Virus record (IMG/VR): IMGVR_UViG_3300011116_001253
Span: 1-64,000 of that record
Direction: 5' to 3' (one strand)
DNA: 64,000 nt
Source: a virus
Of the stretch, positions 16,879 to 25,038 are shown in pieces. Within the stretch, counting starts at the first letter, position 1. Every line of letters starts with the position of its first letter. Position numbers and translations under genes: made by a program. Under the pieces are notes generated by a model. It saw nothing but the letters and a program-made list of their open reading frames with translations. It searched no databases and was not told the DNA's origin.

Positions 16879-17796
16879 ATGACTTTGAATTTTAAAGACT
16901 GGGAAAGCCTAAATGAGGCTAATATTTTTGATAAACTCAAGAATTTTTTAAGTGGAGCTTTCGGTGGTGATGTATCTAAATTAGATTCATTGGGAGAAGA
17001 ATATAGATCTGCTGAGATGGATTATGTTGACGAATGGGAATCTATACAGGAAGAAATTGATAAGCTTGAACTGGAAAGATCTCAAACGAAAGCAGATCCA
17101 GCTGAAATTAAAAAAATTGATAGACTCGTTCAGAGAAACAATCAGCTGCTCACTGCTCAGGAAAAAGCTCATGCGAAAAAAACAGATGATATTTTTGCTA
17201 AGGTTAAAAAGATAATCTCTGAAAATAGAAGATTACGAATTTATTGGGAAAGACTCAAAAGTAAAATTGATGTAGAGATTACCCAAGACATGTATGAAAA
17301 GGCCAAAAAATTGGCAGATTCTTCTCTATCTGGTAATCTATACGGTAAATACAAAGATGCTCTTTTGAAATCTAAGCAGAAGGACGAAGAATTCAGGGAG
17401 AAATATGGTAATCTAATGACGAGAGAAATTCAAGTCAGGTCAAAATCATCAAAATATGATGATTTCGATATTGACTCTTCTGAACCCGAAATTAAATTTA
17501 AAACATCTTTCTCTTATCTCGCGAATCTTCCTATTTCTGAATTTTCAAAGGAAATAAAAGACCTGGATAGAAAAGAAGCTAAAAGCCTATTGTCTTATTT
17601 GATAAAAGAAAGAAATGAAAGATATGTTGCAATGGATCTAGAAAAAGATGCTCTTAATAAATTCGTTACTAAAGCATCTGATAAGACAAAAGCAAGAGAT
17701 ATAGCGGAAGATAAGGCAAAAGATATCAGAGCTAAATATATGGGTGAAATAAGAGACCTAAGATCAAAAATCACTTTGACTAGAAAATATGCTTAA
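16879..17796 (+). CDS. Predicted packaged coiled-coil protein with LNE leader
   Basis: 305 residues. The leader MTLNFKDWESLNE|ANIFDK is a close variant of its neighbours' leaders, with the predicted cut after Glu13. The following segment ANIFDKLKNFLSGAFGGDVSKL resembles the equivalent region of the upstream protein (ILDSIKNKLSKFFLGKFSKL), so the two look paralogous. The rest is charged helix (ESIQEEIDKLELERSQ). The ATG is 1 base after the upstream stop, and the end overlaps the next gene by 8 bases, so the genes are translationally linked. Confidence 0.6.
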   Translation: MTLNFKDWESLNEANIFDKLKNFLSGAFGGDVSKLDSLGEEYRSAEMDYVDEWESIQEEIDKLELERSQTKADPAEIKKIDRLVQRNNQLLTAQEKAHAKKTDDIFAKVKKIISENRRLRIYWERLKSKIDVEITQDMYEKAKKLADSSLSGNLYGKYKDALLKSKQKDEEFREKYGNLMTREIQVRSKSSKYDDFDIDSSEPEIKFKTSFSYLANLPISEFSKEIKDLDRKEAKSLLSYLIKERNERYVAMDLEKDALNKFVTKASDKTKARDIAEDKAKDIRAKYMGEIRDLRSKITLTRKYA

Positions 17797-18040
17797 CTTT
17801 AAAGACTTTAAGTTGCAAGAGGCAGAAACCCCTTTAACAACAATACAAAAACTTAAAACTCAAATCTCTGAGAAATTTGATGCTATTACAGTAGCAAAAA
17901 AAGAGAAAAAACCAGGAGACATGAACTCTGAAGTAAACAGCATTATAAAACAATCTGCTCTATATTCAGAGATATCAGCTCTTATGAAGAATCTAGCTAC
18001 TGAAATTAAAGCAAGCGGAAAAAGCGAAAATATATACTAA
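17789..18040 (+). CDS. Small predicted packaged protein with LQE leader
   Basis: 83 residues. The leader MLNFKDFKLQE|AETPLTT is the shortest and cleanest copy of the motif; cleavage after Glu11 would leave a 72-residue basic helical peptide. Size and charge resemble T4 internal proteins IPI-IPIII. It overlaps the end of the upstream gene by 8 bases and is followed after 2 bases by the 827-residue gene. Confidence 0.6.
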   Translation: MLNFKDFKLQEAETPLTTIQKLKTQISEKFDAITVAKKEKKPGDMNSEVNSIIKQSALYSEISALMKNLATEIKASGKSENIY

Positions 18041-18042
18041 TC

Positions 18043-20526
18043 ATGAATAAAAATCCATACATCCATAACCCGGTAGCAAGAATTTTTTTCAATGAATATA
18101 CTGATAAGATATTCGAGAATGAAAACGTTGATGATCTATTGGTTAAAATAGCAGATAATGCTCTTAACTGTTTCAAAATAGTAACATTCGATTTAGCTCC
18201 AAAAAGAGATAGAAACCCAGATGTTATTAGGGTTAAACTATCAGATGTCACTAACTCTAAAACCATCAAAGAGATGACATCAAAGCTTCTTGATTATTCT
18301 GACGATAACGACTTGGGAAACTCTAAGTTTTACGAAGCAAAAAAATTATATTTAGATTCTCTCAAGAAATTTGCTGAAGCATTAAATAGAACCTCAGAGA
18401 TCTCTAAAGCAAAGGATGAAGTTGCGATAAAGCAGTTTAAACTTGCTGCTGAAAAACTCATGAATTCTATAGATAATATAGCAAAACAGGCAAAAGAAGA
18501 GGAGAAAAAAGCCAATGAAAATTTGGATCTATATTTCTTCGATGATCATATCAACGAGTCGATTTTTACTGGATATAAAGATAGATTAAAGGATTTGAAA
18601 AAATTACTTACTAATCTTAAAACTTCATCAGAGGGTAAAGGACAGAAGAACGGATACGGCAAAGACTGGAAAAGCGTTTTCATCGAACTTGATGAAAAAA
18701 GAAAAGCTTTAGACGTAAATGAGGGAGGTGAAAAAAATAGAAAACTTCTAGAAGAACTAGAAAAACAAGTTTCTAAATACCAAACAGAGTTTAATGATGC
18801 TCTGATTAAAACTACAAACAGAGCTCTTCAGAAATTGGAGGCTGATGAGGAAATATACACCACATATTCAGATGTAACAAATCTTGTAAGTCAAGCCTTG
18901 GAGTTCTTAACTAGAGCTAAAACCCAATACTCGATTGCAGTAAAGGACATCAAAGATGAGAATGAGATCAAAGAGACTGAAATTGCTAAAACCCTTTTTC
19001 CTCTTAAAAGAGGAGACACCGATTCTGATAAGAAGATAAAAAACAGTGAATTGATTTTTGCTATTCAAAAAGCATTTGTTGATGGAATACCATCTGCAGG
19101 AAAACTCCTGAAATCAAAAGGTGGTCCAAACGGAAAATATGGACCAGCAACAACTTCTATAGTGGCAACGCTTCAGAAAATCACCGGAAATAAAAATCAG
19201 AATGGTGAATTAGACAGAACCCTTTTAGGTGATATAATTTCTTCGGATTGGGTTTCTGCTGAGAATAAGAAAAAAATCCAATTGGCATTAGAAGTAATTA
19301 AATCAAAAACCAATGAAAATTACAACTATCTTTACACTGAAAAAATATTCGAAGGAAAGATTCAAATAAATCAATCTGAATTTGAATCAGAGTTAGGTAA
19401 AAAATTCGAAGAAATAAAATCAGTATCTGTTGATAGAGCCAAAGGTGAAGATGTCAGTCATAAACCAGGATCTTCTGGAGGAGTTGATAAGTTAGCCAAA
19501 AAACTTAGAGAAATTTATAGCATTAAAGTCGAGGGCGAAAATTTCACTAAGACTGACGGTATGTTAAAATCATCATACACCACACAATTTATAAAAGACT
19601 GGAATTCTGCTTTAGAAAAAGTTTCTTCTGAAGACCCTAAAGATTTTGGATATTTTTTCACTGATGGTGGAATTTATGATATAAATTTAGCATCGACCTC
19701 TTTGAAGAATGCCTGCAATTGGCCAAAGTGGACATCGTTTAGAAAAATAGAAAATCTTTCTGATGAGGATGCCGTAGATTTCTTGACCAACTACCTCAAA
19801 GGGTGGACAACATTTGGAATGGTGAGACCTAGCTTTAGATATGATGGTATTAAAAGCTTACAGAAATTAAACTCTGATAATGATTCTCTGGATCTATCTG
19901 GTCCCTATGAGATGATGGAAGGATCAATCCGTCACAAGGAAATACCTTTTGTTGATTATGATACATTAAAGGGCGATATTTCAAAGGCATTTAATATTAT
20001 TCTACAAAAATCTGAAAAATCACCAGATCTAGGCAAGGAGGAATTTGTTGCACTCAATAATTTTCTGATCATGATTGGTAATTGTGTTACGTTCAACGGT
20101 GAAAAGTTTATAAGCTGTGTTAAATGGATTGATGATAACATAATTGGTGAATCTACTGCAAATAGAATTGTAAAGGACCAGATTTTAGGTGTGAATCTAT
20201 TAGACGATTCTGACACCGGTAAATTATTAGGTTATGAATCATCTAGAATTATCGTTGGTAGTTTTTCAGAGATCACTAAAAAGAACACTGCAAACAAAAG
20301 GAAAAAACAAATGTCTGACACTTTACCTGGTATGAACATTTTGGCTAATATGAAGAAACAAGACGGTGAAGCCAGAGGAATAAAGGGCCTTTTGGCAGAT
20401 ACCTGCTACTATATAGCGGCAGATATTTATCCAAGTATAGAATCACATTTAAAAAGAATGAATGCTAGAACATTCGATCAGATTCCTCAAAAAGCACCTA
20501 ATAAATGTGTGAATATTAACAAATAA
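18043..20526 (+). CDS. Large Lys/Glu-rich virion protein with PG-binding-like segment
   Basis: 827 residues, probably processed. Two near-identical segments, EYTDKIFE|NE (residues 18-27) and LYTEKIFE|GK (430-439), and DDHINE|SIF (~residue 168) look like I-x-E sites of the prohead protease. The N-terminal third is charged and helical. Residues ~320-405 (PLKRGDTDSD, then NGKYGPATTSIVATLQKITG, then GELDRTLL) resemble a peptidoglycan-binding repeat of the PG_binding_1 type. The C-terminal half has no recognised family. Its place after three leader-bearing genes suggests an ejected head protein that could act at the cell wall. A hairpin terminator follows directly. Confidence 0.55.
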   Translation: MNKNPYIHNPVARIFFNEYTDKIFENENVDDLLVKIADNALNCFKIVTFDLAPKRDRNPDVIRVKLSDVTNSKTIKEMTSKLLDYSDDNDLGNSKFYEAKKLYLDSLKKFAEALNRTSEISKAKDEVAIKQFKLAAEKLMNSIDNIAKQAKEEEKKANENLDLYFFDDHINESIFTGYKDRLKDLKKLLTNLKTSSEGKGQKNGYGKDWKSVFIELDEKRKALDVNEGGEKNRKLLEELEKQVSKYQTEFNDALIKTTNRALQKLEADEEIYTTYSDVTNLVSQALEFLTRAKTQYSIAVKDIKDENEIKETEIAKTLFPLKRGDTDSDKKIKNSELIFAIQKAFVDGIPSAGKLLKSKGGPNGKYGPATTSIVATLQKITGNKNQNGELDRTLLGDIISSDWVSAENKKKIQLALEVIKSKTNENYNYLYTEKIFEGKIQINQSEFESELGKKFEEIKSVSVDRAKGEDVSHKPGSSGGVDKLAKKLREIYSIKVEGENFTKTDGMLKSSYTTQFIKDWNSALEKVSSEDPKDFGYFFTDGGIYDINLASTSLKNACNWPKWTSFRKIENLSDEDAVDFLTNYLKGWTTFGMVRPSFRYDGIKSLQKLNSDNDSLDLSGPYEMMEGSIRHKEIPFVDYDTLKGDISKAFNIILQKSEKSPDLGKEEFVALNNFLIMIGNCVTFNGEKFISCVKWIDDNIIGESTANRIVKDQILGVNLLDDSDTGKLLGYESSRIIVGSFSEITKKNTANKRKKQMSDTLPGMNILANMKKQDGEARGIKGLLADTCYYIAADIYPSIESHLKRMNARTFDQIPQKAPNKCVNINK

Positions 20527-20530
20527 ACCT

Positions 20531-20557
20531 AAAGGGATGATTACTCATCCCTTTTTT
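20531..20557 (+). terminator. Rho-independent terminator after the packaged-protein cluster
   Basis: A 10-bp perfect stem AAAGGGATGA / TCATCCCTTT with TTAC loop and a T run. It separates the late head unit from the kinase-asnB cassette. Confidence 0.85.
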
Positions 20558-20585
20558 ATTGATGAAAATTTTAGAATTTTTGTTT

Positions 20586-20593
20586 TACATTTG
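20586..20593 (+). promoter_or_regulatory. Bacteroidota-type -7 box (TAnnTTTG) before the kinase gene
   Basis: TACATTTG lies 39 bases before the ATG at 20632. It is identical to the box at 7695. A TTG at 20559 is about 24 bases upstream, slightly far for a -33 element. A GATATAAA at 20620 resembles the late motif, so the cassette may have both promoter types. Confidence 0.45.
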
Positions 20594-20631
20594 CGTTCTG
20601 AAACAATATTATTCATTTAGATATAAAAAAT

Positions 20632-21201
20632 ATGATATACGTTTTTGAAGGTCCTCGAAACAGCGGTAAAACATTCTTATCTAACCATATTGCAAAGAAA
20701 AAATCTATTGAAAGATTCCAATTTCAATTTGCCGATTATTTTAAAAGATTAGGTCTTGAAAGCCAAAACAGCAAAGAAGCTCATGCTTTCTCGATGGGTA
20801 AAGAGCTTATGATTCTTCAACTTTTCAAAGATGTCCAATTCAACAAGTGCTTAATACACGACAGAGGTATGCTTACTGTTTTAGCTTGGGGCTTAATGGA
20901 AAATAGAATATCAGAGCAGGAAATGGTGGATCAGGTGAAAATGCTAAAGAATTTTAATATTATGAGTGGTGCAACTATCATTTTTATAACGGGTGATAAT
21001 CCCAATAAAAGCGAAAGGAATAAAGATGATTGGGATAGAATAGATGGCGATAGCAGAGAACTTGAATCCTACGAGAAAGTCATATCTGAATTCGAAGAAC
21101 ATCAAATCTGTAAAATTTTACGTTTCACTAATAATTATGATCAGGACACTCTAAAATCGTTCGATGATCTGTTTGATAGTATTGTTTGTGAACCAATTTA
21201 A
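20632..21201 (+). CDS. P-loop (deoxy)nucleotide kinase-like protein
   Basis: 189 residues. The N-terminal YVFEGPRNSGKTFLSNHI is a P-loop of the thymidylate-kinase/deoxynucleoside-kinase superfamily. CLIHDRGMLTVLAW supplies the DR-x motif used for substrate binding. TIIFITGDNP is the strand before a lid region containing Lys and Arg (NKSERNKDDWDR). It most likely phosphorylates a nucleoside or nucleoside monophosphate; the substrate cannot be assigned. It is followed 17 bases later by asnB, with which it forms a two-gene cassette between terminator-bounded late units. Confidence 0.65.
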   Translation: MIYVFEGPRNSGKTFLSNHIAKKKSIERFQFQFADYFKRLGLESQNSKEAHAFSMGKELMILQLFKDVQFNKCLIHDRGMLTVLAWGLMENRISEQEMVDQVKMLKNFNIMSGATIIFITGDNPNKSERNKDDWDRIDGDSRELESYEKVISEFEEHQICKILRFTNNYDQDTLKSFDDLFDSIVCEPI

Positions 21202-21205
21202 CAAA

Positions 21206-21211
21206 AAGGAG
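21206..21211 (+). promoter_or_regulatory. Shine-Dalgarno sequence of asnB
   Basis: AAGGAG seven bases before the ATG at 21219. A strong SD is unusual in this window, where most leaders are A-rich without SD. The other clear case is AGAGGA before the Nudix gene at 26905. Confidence 0.6.
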
Positions 21212-21218
21212 TAATAAA

Positions 21219-22619
21219 ATGTGTGGAATATTATTAACAAGTAAAGCTCAGAAAAATGCGAGCGTATTAGATTCTATAAAACATAGAGGTATTGAAAGGT
21301 GTGAACTTGAAGTAGATCAAATAACGCTATGTCATCATAGATTACCTATACAAACATCGGATGGAGATGAATGGGCTCAGCCTAAAGAACTCAGCCCTGG
21401 TATCTATATGATGTTTAATGGCGAAATATTTAACTATGATAAAAACAGATTTTCCTCAGATACCGAATATCTTTGTCAACTGTTCGGAAGTCTTAAAGGA
21501 CTTAATGTTGAATTTTTTACCGCAATGTATCAATCTCATATACAAACGTGGGATGGATTTTGGGCCATTGTTTTTTATGATTCTAAAAGCGGTGACATTT
21601 TAGCTTTCACTGATCCGTTGGGAAAAAAGTGCTTATATTACAACGATCTTGGTGAAATATGTTCAGAAATTAAAGGATTAAGAGGACCGATTGATGAGAT
21701 TGATGAAATTTACATAAGCTCGGTTAGGAAATGGGGATATAATAAAGACAATAGAACTCCTTATAAAAGTATTAAAAGGATTTTACCCAACACATTTCAT
21801 TTCTATAATATAGCATCCCCACAGTTTATGAAAACCTACGGTCCTTATTATAGAACCTGGGAATCACCGATTAGAGAATTGGATGGAGCATCATACGAAG
21901 AACATCTGGAGTGGCTCTGGGATAAAATGTTTGAAAGTGTTAAAAATAGATTAGTTTCAAAGAATTACCCAATATCTCTTCTAGTTTCTGGAGGATTGGA
22001 TTCATCGATAATTGCTGCAATCCTTAAAGAAATGGAAGCTCAGGTTACATGGTTTTCGATTGAGAACGGAGAAACCCCATTTGTCACCGATTTAGGAGCT
22101 CATTTAGACACGCAAATTAATTTTCTAGAGTATGATATGGATTCTAGTAAAAATGCTGCTATATACAAGCTATGGAATGAAACACCAGTGGATTTAGGCT
22201 CAGTCATTCCCCAATATCACTTGTTCGAAGCGGTCAAAAGAAAAACCGGTTACAGAATAGTTTTAAGTGGGGATGGATCTGATGAATTATTCGGAGGCTA
22301 TTCGAGAATCCATGAATATGATTCACAGAAGTCTGATGTTTTCGAAGAATTAACATTCTATCATCTACCAAGACTGGATAAGATGTCAATGGCTCACACA
22401 CTCGAGCTTAGAAATCCTTTTTTAAATCTAGACATTGTGAGATTTGCACTTCACTTACCTATCGAATGGAGAACCGATAAGAAAATACTCAAAGATACAT
22501 TTGGACCTCTTCTTCCAGATTCTATAGTGAATCGTAAAAAGGAGGCACTTAAGAATCCAGAGATAAAAGAGGATAAAATTAAATATAGACAGAAAATTGT
22601 AGATCTTTTTCTCTCGTGA
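21219..22619 (+). CDS. asnB: Glutamine-dependent asparagine synthetase-like protein
   Basis: 466 residues with both AsnB domains. The N-terminal class II glutaminase begins MCGI, with Cys2 as nucleophile, and keeps Arg41 (HHRLPIQ), Asn67-Gly68 (FNGEIFNY) and Asp81 (SDTEYL). The synthetase domain has the PP-loop LVSGGLDSS (residues 256-263), SGDGSDELFGGYSR (350-363) and PRLDKMSMAHTLELRNPFL. It is shorter than E. coli AsnB (554), ending soon after the RKKEAL segment. All catalytic residues appear intact, so it should convert Asp, Gln and ATP to Asn, or amidate a related substrate. Phage copies are uncommon. An alternative is a role in modified-base or surface-glycan synthesis, as for other AsnB-like amidotransferases. 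Confidence 0.85.
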   Translation: MCGILLTSKAQKNASVLDSIKHRGIERCELEVDQITLCHHRLPIQTSDGDEWAQPKELSPGIYMMFNGEIFNYDKNRFSSDTEYLCQLFGSLKGLNVEFFTAMYQSHIQTWDGFWAIVFYDSKSGDILAFTDPLGKKCLYYNDLGEICSEIKGLRGPIDEIDEIYISSVRKWGYNKDNRTPYKSIKRILPNTFHFYNIASPQFMKTYGPYYRTWESPIRELDGASYEEHLEWLWDKMFESVKNRLVSKNYPISLLVSGGLDSSIIAAILKEMEAQVTWFSIENGETPFVTDLGAHLDTQINFLEYDMDSSKNAAIYKLWNETPVDLGSVIPQYHLFEAVKRKTGYRIVLSGDGSDELFGGYSRIHEYDSQKSDVFEELTFYHLPRLDKMSMAHTLELRNPFLNLDIVRFALHLPIEWRTDKKILKDTFGPLLPDSIVNRKKEALKNPEIKEDKIKYRQKIVDLFLS

Positions 22620-22653
22620 TAGCAATCCATTTCAGGATATGTACAGGTTTGTG

Positions 22654-22661
22654 GATATATA
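22654..22661 (+). promoter_or_regulatory. Late promoter-like GATATATA before the 222-aa gene
   Basis: GATATATAAAAGAAAAATTTTC lies 17 bases before the ATG at 22678. The stretch is almost identical to the one at 24572 (GATATATAAAAGAAAAAATT...). Confidence 0.6.
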
Positions 22662-22677
22662 AAAGAAAAATTTTCAA

Positions 22678-23346
22678 ATGCCTAGAATTATAAAGGATTT
22701 AAAATCATTCAACAATAACGAAAAACTCAATGAAGACTTTAGCTGGGGAAATCTAATCTCTGGAGCTTTAAATTTAGGAGGCGAAGGTTTACGTAAAACC
22801 ATTAAAGAAAAAATTGCAGCTTCAATAATGGAAAAATTTGGGATTAGAGATAATTCAATTTTTTCAGGTCTTGTTCAGGAAGTTGTTGATGCAATACCAG
22901 TAAAAGATTATCCAGAAATAATTATGGGTGAAAAAGCTAATGTTGAATATCTAGCTCCATTCATGGTCCAGGCAATTGGAGAATTTATTCAAAGAAAAGG
23001 TTTAGATACTTTAGCAGATTCTTTAGGATTGGATCCGAGAGGTTGGTTATATAGTACTCTTGTCAATAGCTTCCAGACAGACAAAGGAAAGGAGACACTT
23101 AAGAACATGTTCGTTGAAGCATTTGGTGGTAAAGAAGCAAAGGGATCTGTAGCTAGAGATGTAATAAGCGGTTTACCTGATAGGGATAAGGCAAAAATTT
23201 CTGACAGTGTTAAACAAAGAATCTCTACACTATATGGTAAAAAAGTAGAAATGGAGCCAGCTAAAGATTCTAAAGGAATTGGTGACTATGCTTCTGATTT
23301 CTGGCATTCTTTACTAGGTGACAAAGAATCTAAAAAAACATTTTAA
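22678..23346 (+). CDS. Unknown late protein with LNE leader
   Basis: 222 residues. The N-terminus MPRIIKDLKSFNNNEKLNE|DFSWGN fits the predicted capsid-targeting leader class, with a cut after Glu19. The mature part begins with a Gly/Leu-rich segment (NLISGALNLGGEGL), followed by helical stretches with conserved-looking Gly-Leu turns (LDPRGWLYSTLVNSF). No family is recognised. It is probably a packaged or head-associated protein made late under its own GATATATA motif, and it is followed 2 bases later by the next gene. Confidence 0.55.
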   Translation: MPRIIKDLKSFNNNEKLNEDFSWGNLISGALNLGGEGLRKTIKEKIAASIMEKFGIRDNSIFSGLVQEVVDAIPVKDYPEIIMGEKANVEYLAPFMVQAIGEFIQRKGLDTLADSLGLDPRGWLYSTLVNSFQTDKGKETLKNMFVEAFGGKEAKGSVARDVISGLPDRDKAKISDSVKQRISTLYGKKVEMEPAKDSKGIGDYASDFWHSLLGDKESKKTF

Positions 23347-23348
23347 AT

Positions 23349-23693
23349 ATGAATATTAACAACGTTTCACAGAGAGAAATCTTAGATTTCGATAACTTTC
23401 GCAAAAAGGTTCATGATAATAACTATAAGCCTCTTTCACCGGCTAATCAATCAGAAGGAGGATTGGAGAAATCGGGATTGCATGATATAAAAAGAGAACC
23501 TGCCTACGATTATGCAGGATATGCTGATTCTGTATTCGCAGGACAATCCAAAGTGGATGTACCTGGTGTTAGAATTAAAATTGGTGATTCAAGTGGTATG
23601 TCAGATGCTTCTGCTGTCGGAACCAGTTTCGTATCTAATACAAGCGAATCTGAAGAAATTTCTAATGTTTTAAAAAGGTTATCCGATTTCTAA
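23349..23693 (+). CDS. Unknown small late protein, 114 aa
   Basis: Not recognised. The N-terminus contains REILDFDNFRKKV, a variant of the FKDF leader motif without an obvious L-x-E cut. The middle is Ser/Gly/Asp-rich (YDYAGYADSVFAGQSKVDV) and the end is short helix (EISNVLKRLSDF). It lies 2 bases downstream of the 222-residue gene and just before a two-way terminator. Confidence 0.5.
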   Translation: MNINNVSQREILDFDNFRKKVHDNNYKPLSPANQSEGGLEKSGLHDIKREPAYDYAGYADSVFAGQSKVDVPGVRIKIGDSSGMSDASAVGTSFVSNTSESEEISNVLKRLSDF

Positions 23694-23709
23694 AAAAAAC
23701 TACATAAAC

Positions 23710-23742
23710 AAAAAGCCAATCAAATATTTGATTGGCTTTTTT
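23710..23742. terminator. Bidirectional terminator between convergent genes
   Basis: Near-perfect palindrome AAAAAGCCAATCAAA / TTTGATTGGCTTTTT. T runs are present on both strands, so it can end the plus-strand unit and the minus-strand gene at 23741-24472. Confidence 0.88.
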
Positions 23743-24472
23743 ATTGACAAATTTGTTCGATGAATTTATCTTTTGCAACTTTGTAGATTTCTGAATCCTC
23801 GTTGAAGTTCTCGTATATTTCTACAACATAAAAATTAGGGGAATATTTAACTTCTCGTGGCTGGATTTCCTCTAGAATCTCGTGATAAATGTACTCGTAA
23901 TTAAGAGAGAAGAAAGTATTTTTCAAATGAATTTTTTTCATAATTGAAATTTCTTTTTGACCATCCGGTGTCTCCATCTTGACGTTCAATTTGAAAAAAA
24001 AATTTGACAGTTTATCAGTAATCATATTTCTAATTATCACTATCCCCGAATTATCCTTAGCATTCGGATCTGTGAATTTTGATTGAATTCTGAAAATTTT
24101 AATCTTGGATTCTTCTTCTTTCATTATATCTAGACAAATCTCCGAGTATTCATATAGAGTTTGAAGGGATTCCTCAACTATTTCCATAATTTGCATCTTC
24201 TCATCCTCTTGCAATTCATCATAGTTGAATTTTTCTATAATAGTTTTTTCCTCATTGGAAATATTTTTTATCAGAGAGGCATCCAATTTTCTCTGATTTT
24301 TGAAAGAATTGAGAAACCTTACAATTTGTGAAATTTCTTTGATGACAGTGTAGCATGTCTTGGTGTCGAGATTTTTGCTAAGTTTTTTGAGATAATCTAG
24401 CAAAACGTATTCCTTGTATTCTTGGTCTCTGGGCTCCTCTATAAACCAAATAGGGCTGAGTTTATTTCTCAT
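23741..24472 (-). CDS. Unknown helical protein on the minus strand, 243 aa
   Basis: One of two convincing minus-strand loci. The protein is charged, with long helices (KNISNEEKTIIEKFNYDELQ, then EKMQIMEIVEESLQTLYEYS), and ends with a beta-rich segment (REVKYSPNFYVVEIYENF). No family is recognised. Its stop codon lies in the palindromic terminator shared with the convergent gene. Upstream on its own strand is AATATATATAG, similar to the late motif but without the leading G. A regulatory or host-takeover role is possible, with no direct evidence. Confidence 0.6.
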   Translation of the reverse strand: MRNKLSPIWFIEEPRDQEYKEYVLLDYLKKLSKNLDTKTCYTVIKEISQIVRFLNSFKNQRKLDASLIKNISNEEKTIIEKFNYDELQEDEKMQIMEIVEESLQTLYEYSEICLDIMKEEESKIKIFRIQSKFTDPNAKDNSGIVIIRNMITDKLSNFFFKLNVKMETPDGQKEISIMKKIHLKNTFFSLNYEYIYHEILEEIQPREVKYSPNFYVVEIYENFNEDSEIYKVAKDKFIEQICQ

Positions 24473-24571
24473 ATTTAAAACATTAATTTGTTTCGACTAT
24501 ATATATTTAACCAGCAATTAATAGTATACTTCTGATTAGTAATTATACGGTATAATATCATCCAAAATAAA

Positions 24572-24579
24572 GATATATA
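24572..24579 (+). promoter_or_regulatory. Late promoter-like GATATATA before the 146-aa gene
   Basis: The motif lies 19 bases before the ATG at 24598, with the same downstream leader (AAAGAAAAA) as the copy at 22654. It is the first motif of the unit running to about 36875. Confidence 0.6.
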
Positions 24580-24597
24580 AAAGAAAAAATTTTCTGT

Positions 24598-25038
24598 ATG
24601 AGCAGAATATACGATTATAACCAGTTTTCTCAAAAAAAGAATAGAGTAGGTGGAGATTTTACTTTCGGCCAGGAAATGAAATATGTTGATATTGATCTTT
24701 TCAATAGACCAAAAGAATGGGATGACATTTACGACGTAAAAGCTTTTCTTGAATATTCGGTCGACATTGAAGTTAGAAAATCAGGAATCGAAGGACTCCA
24801 ATTTCGAATAAATTCAGTTGAATTAGAAATCAAGATAGATGACTATCCAAATTCACCGAAAGAATTTGACTTTGACCTAGTCCCTGGAAAGACCATTGAT
24901 TACGACCAATTAGTGGCAAATCCTTTGGACTACATGATACCAACATATCCTTCAAATCTAGAAATAAATATGAATGGCAGTCCAGAGCCAACTAAGTGGA
25001 AGATAGAAGTAAAATTTGGAACCGATGTACATTCTTAA
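24598..25038 (+). CDS. Unknown late protein, 146 aa
   Basis: Not recognised. The N-terminus MSRIYDYNQFSQKKN weakly resembles the leader class; no L-x-E cut follows. The body is mostly beta-strand with acidic character (EIKIDDYPNSPKEFDFDLVP). It is the first gene of a long late unit and overlaps the next start by 14 bases. Confidence 0.5.
   Translation: MSRIYDYNQFSQKKNRVGGDFTFGQEMKYVDIDLFNRPKEWDDIYDVKAFLEYSVDIEVRKSGIEGLQFRINSVELEIKIDDYPNSPKEFDFDLVPGKTIDYDQLVANPLDYMIPTYPSNLEINMNGSPEPTKWKIEVKFGTDVHS

Noticed and set aside
21219-22619. Glutamine amidotransferase-QueC-type protein for 7-deazaguanine DNA modification
   Set aside because: The C-terminal domain has AsnB motifs (SGDGSDELFGG and the RLDKMSMAHTLELRNPFL segment) and lacks the QueC zinc-binding cysteines.
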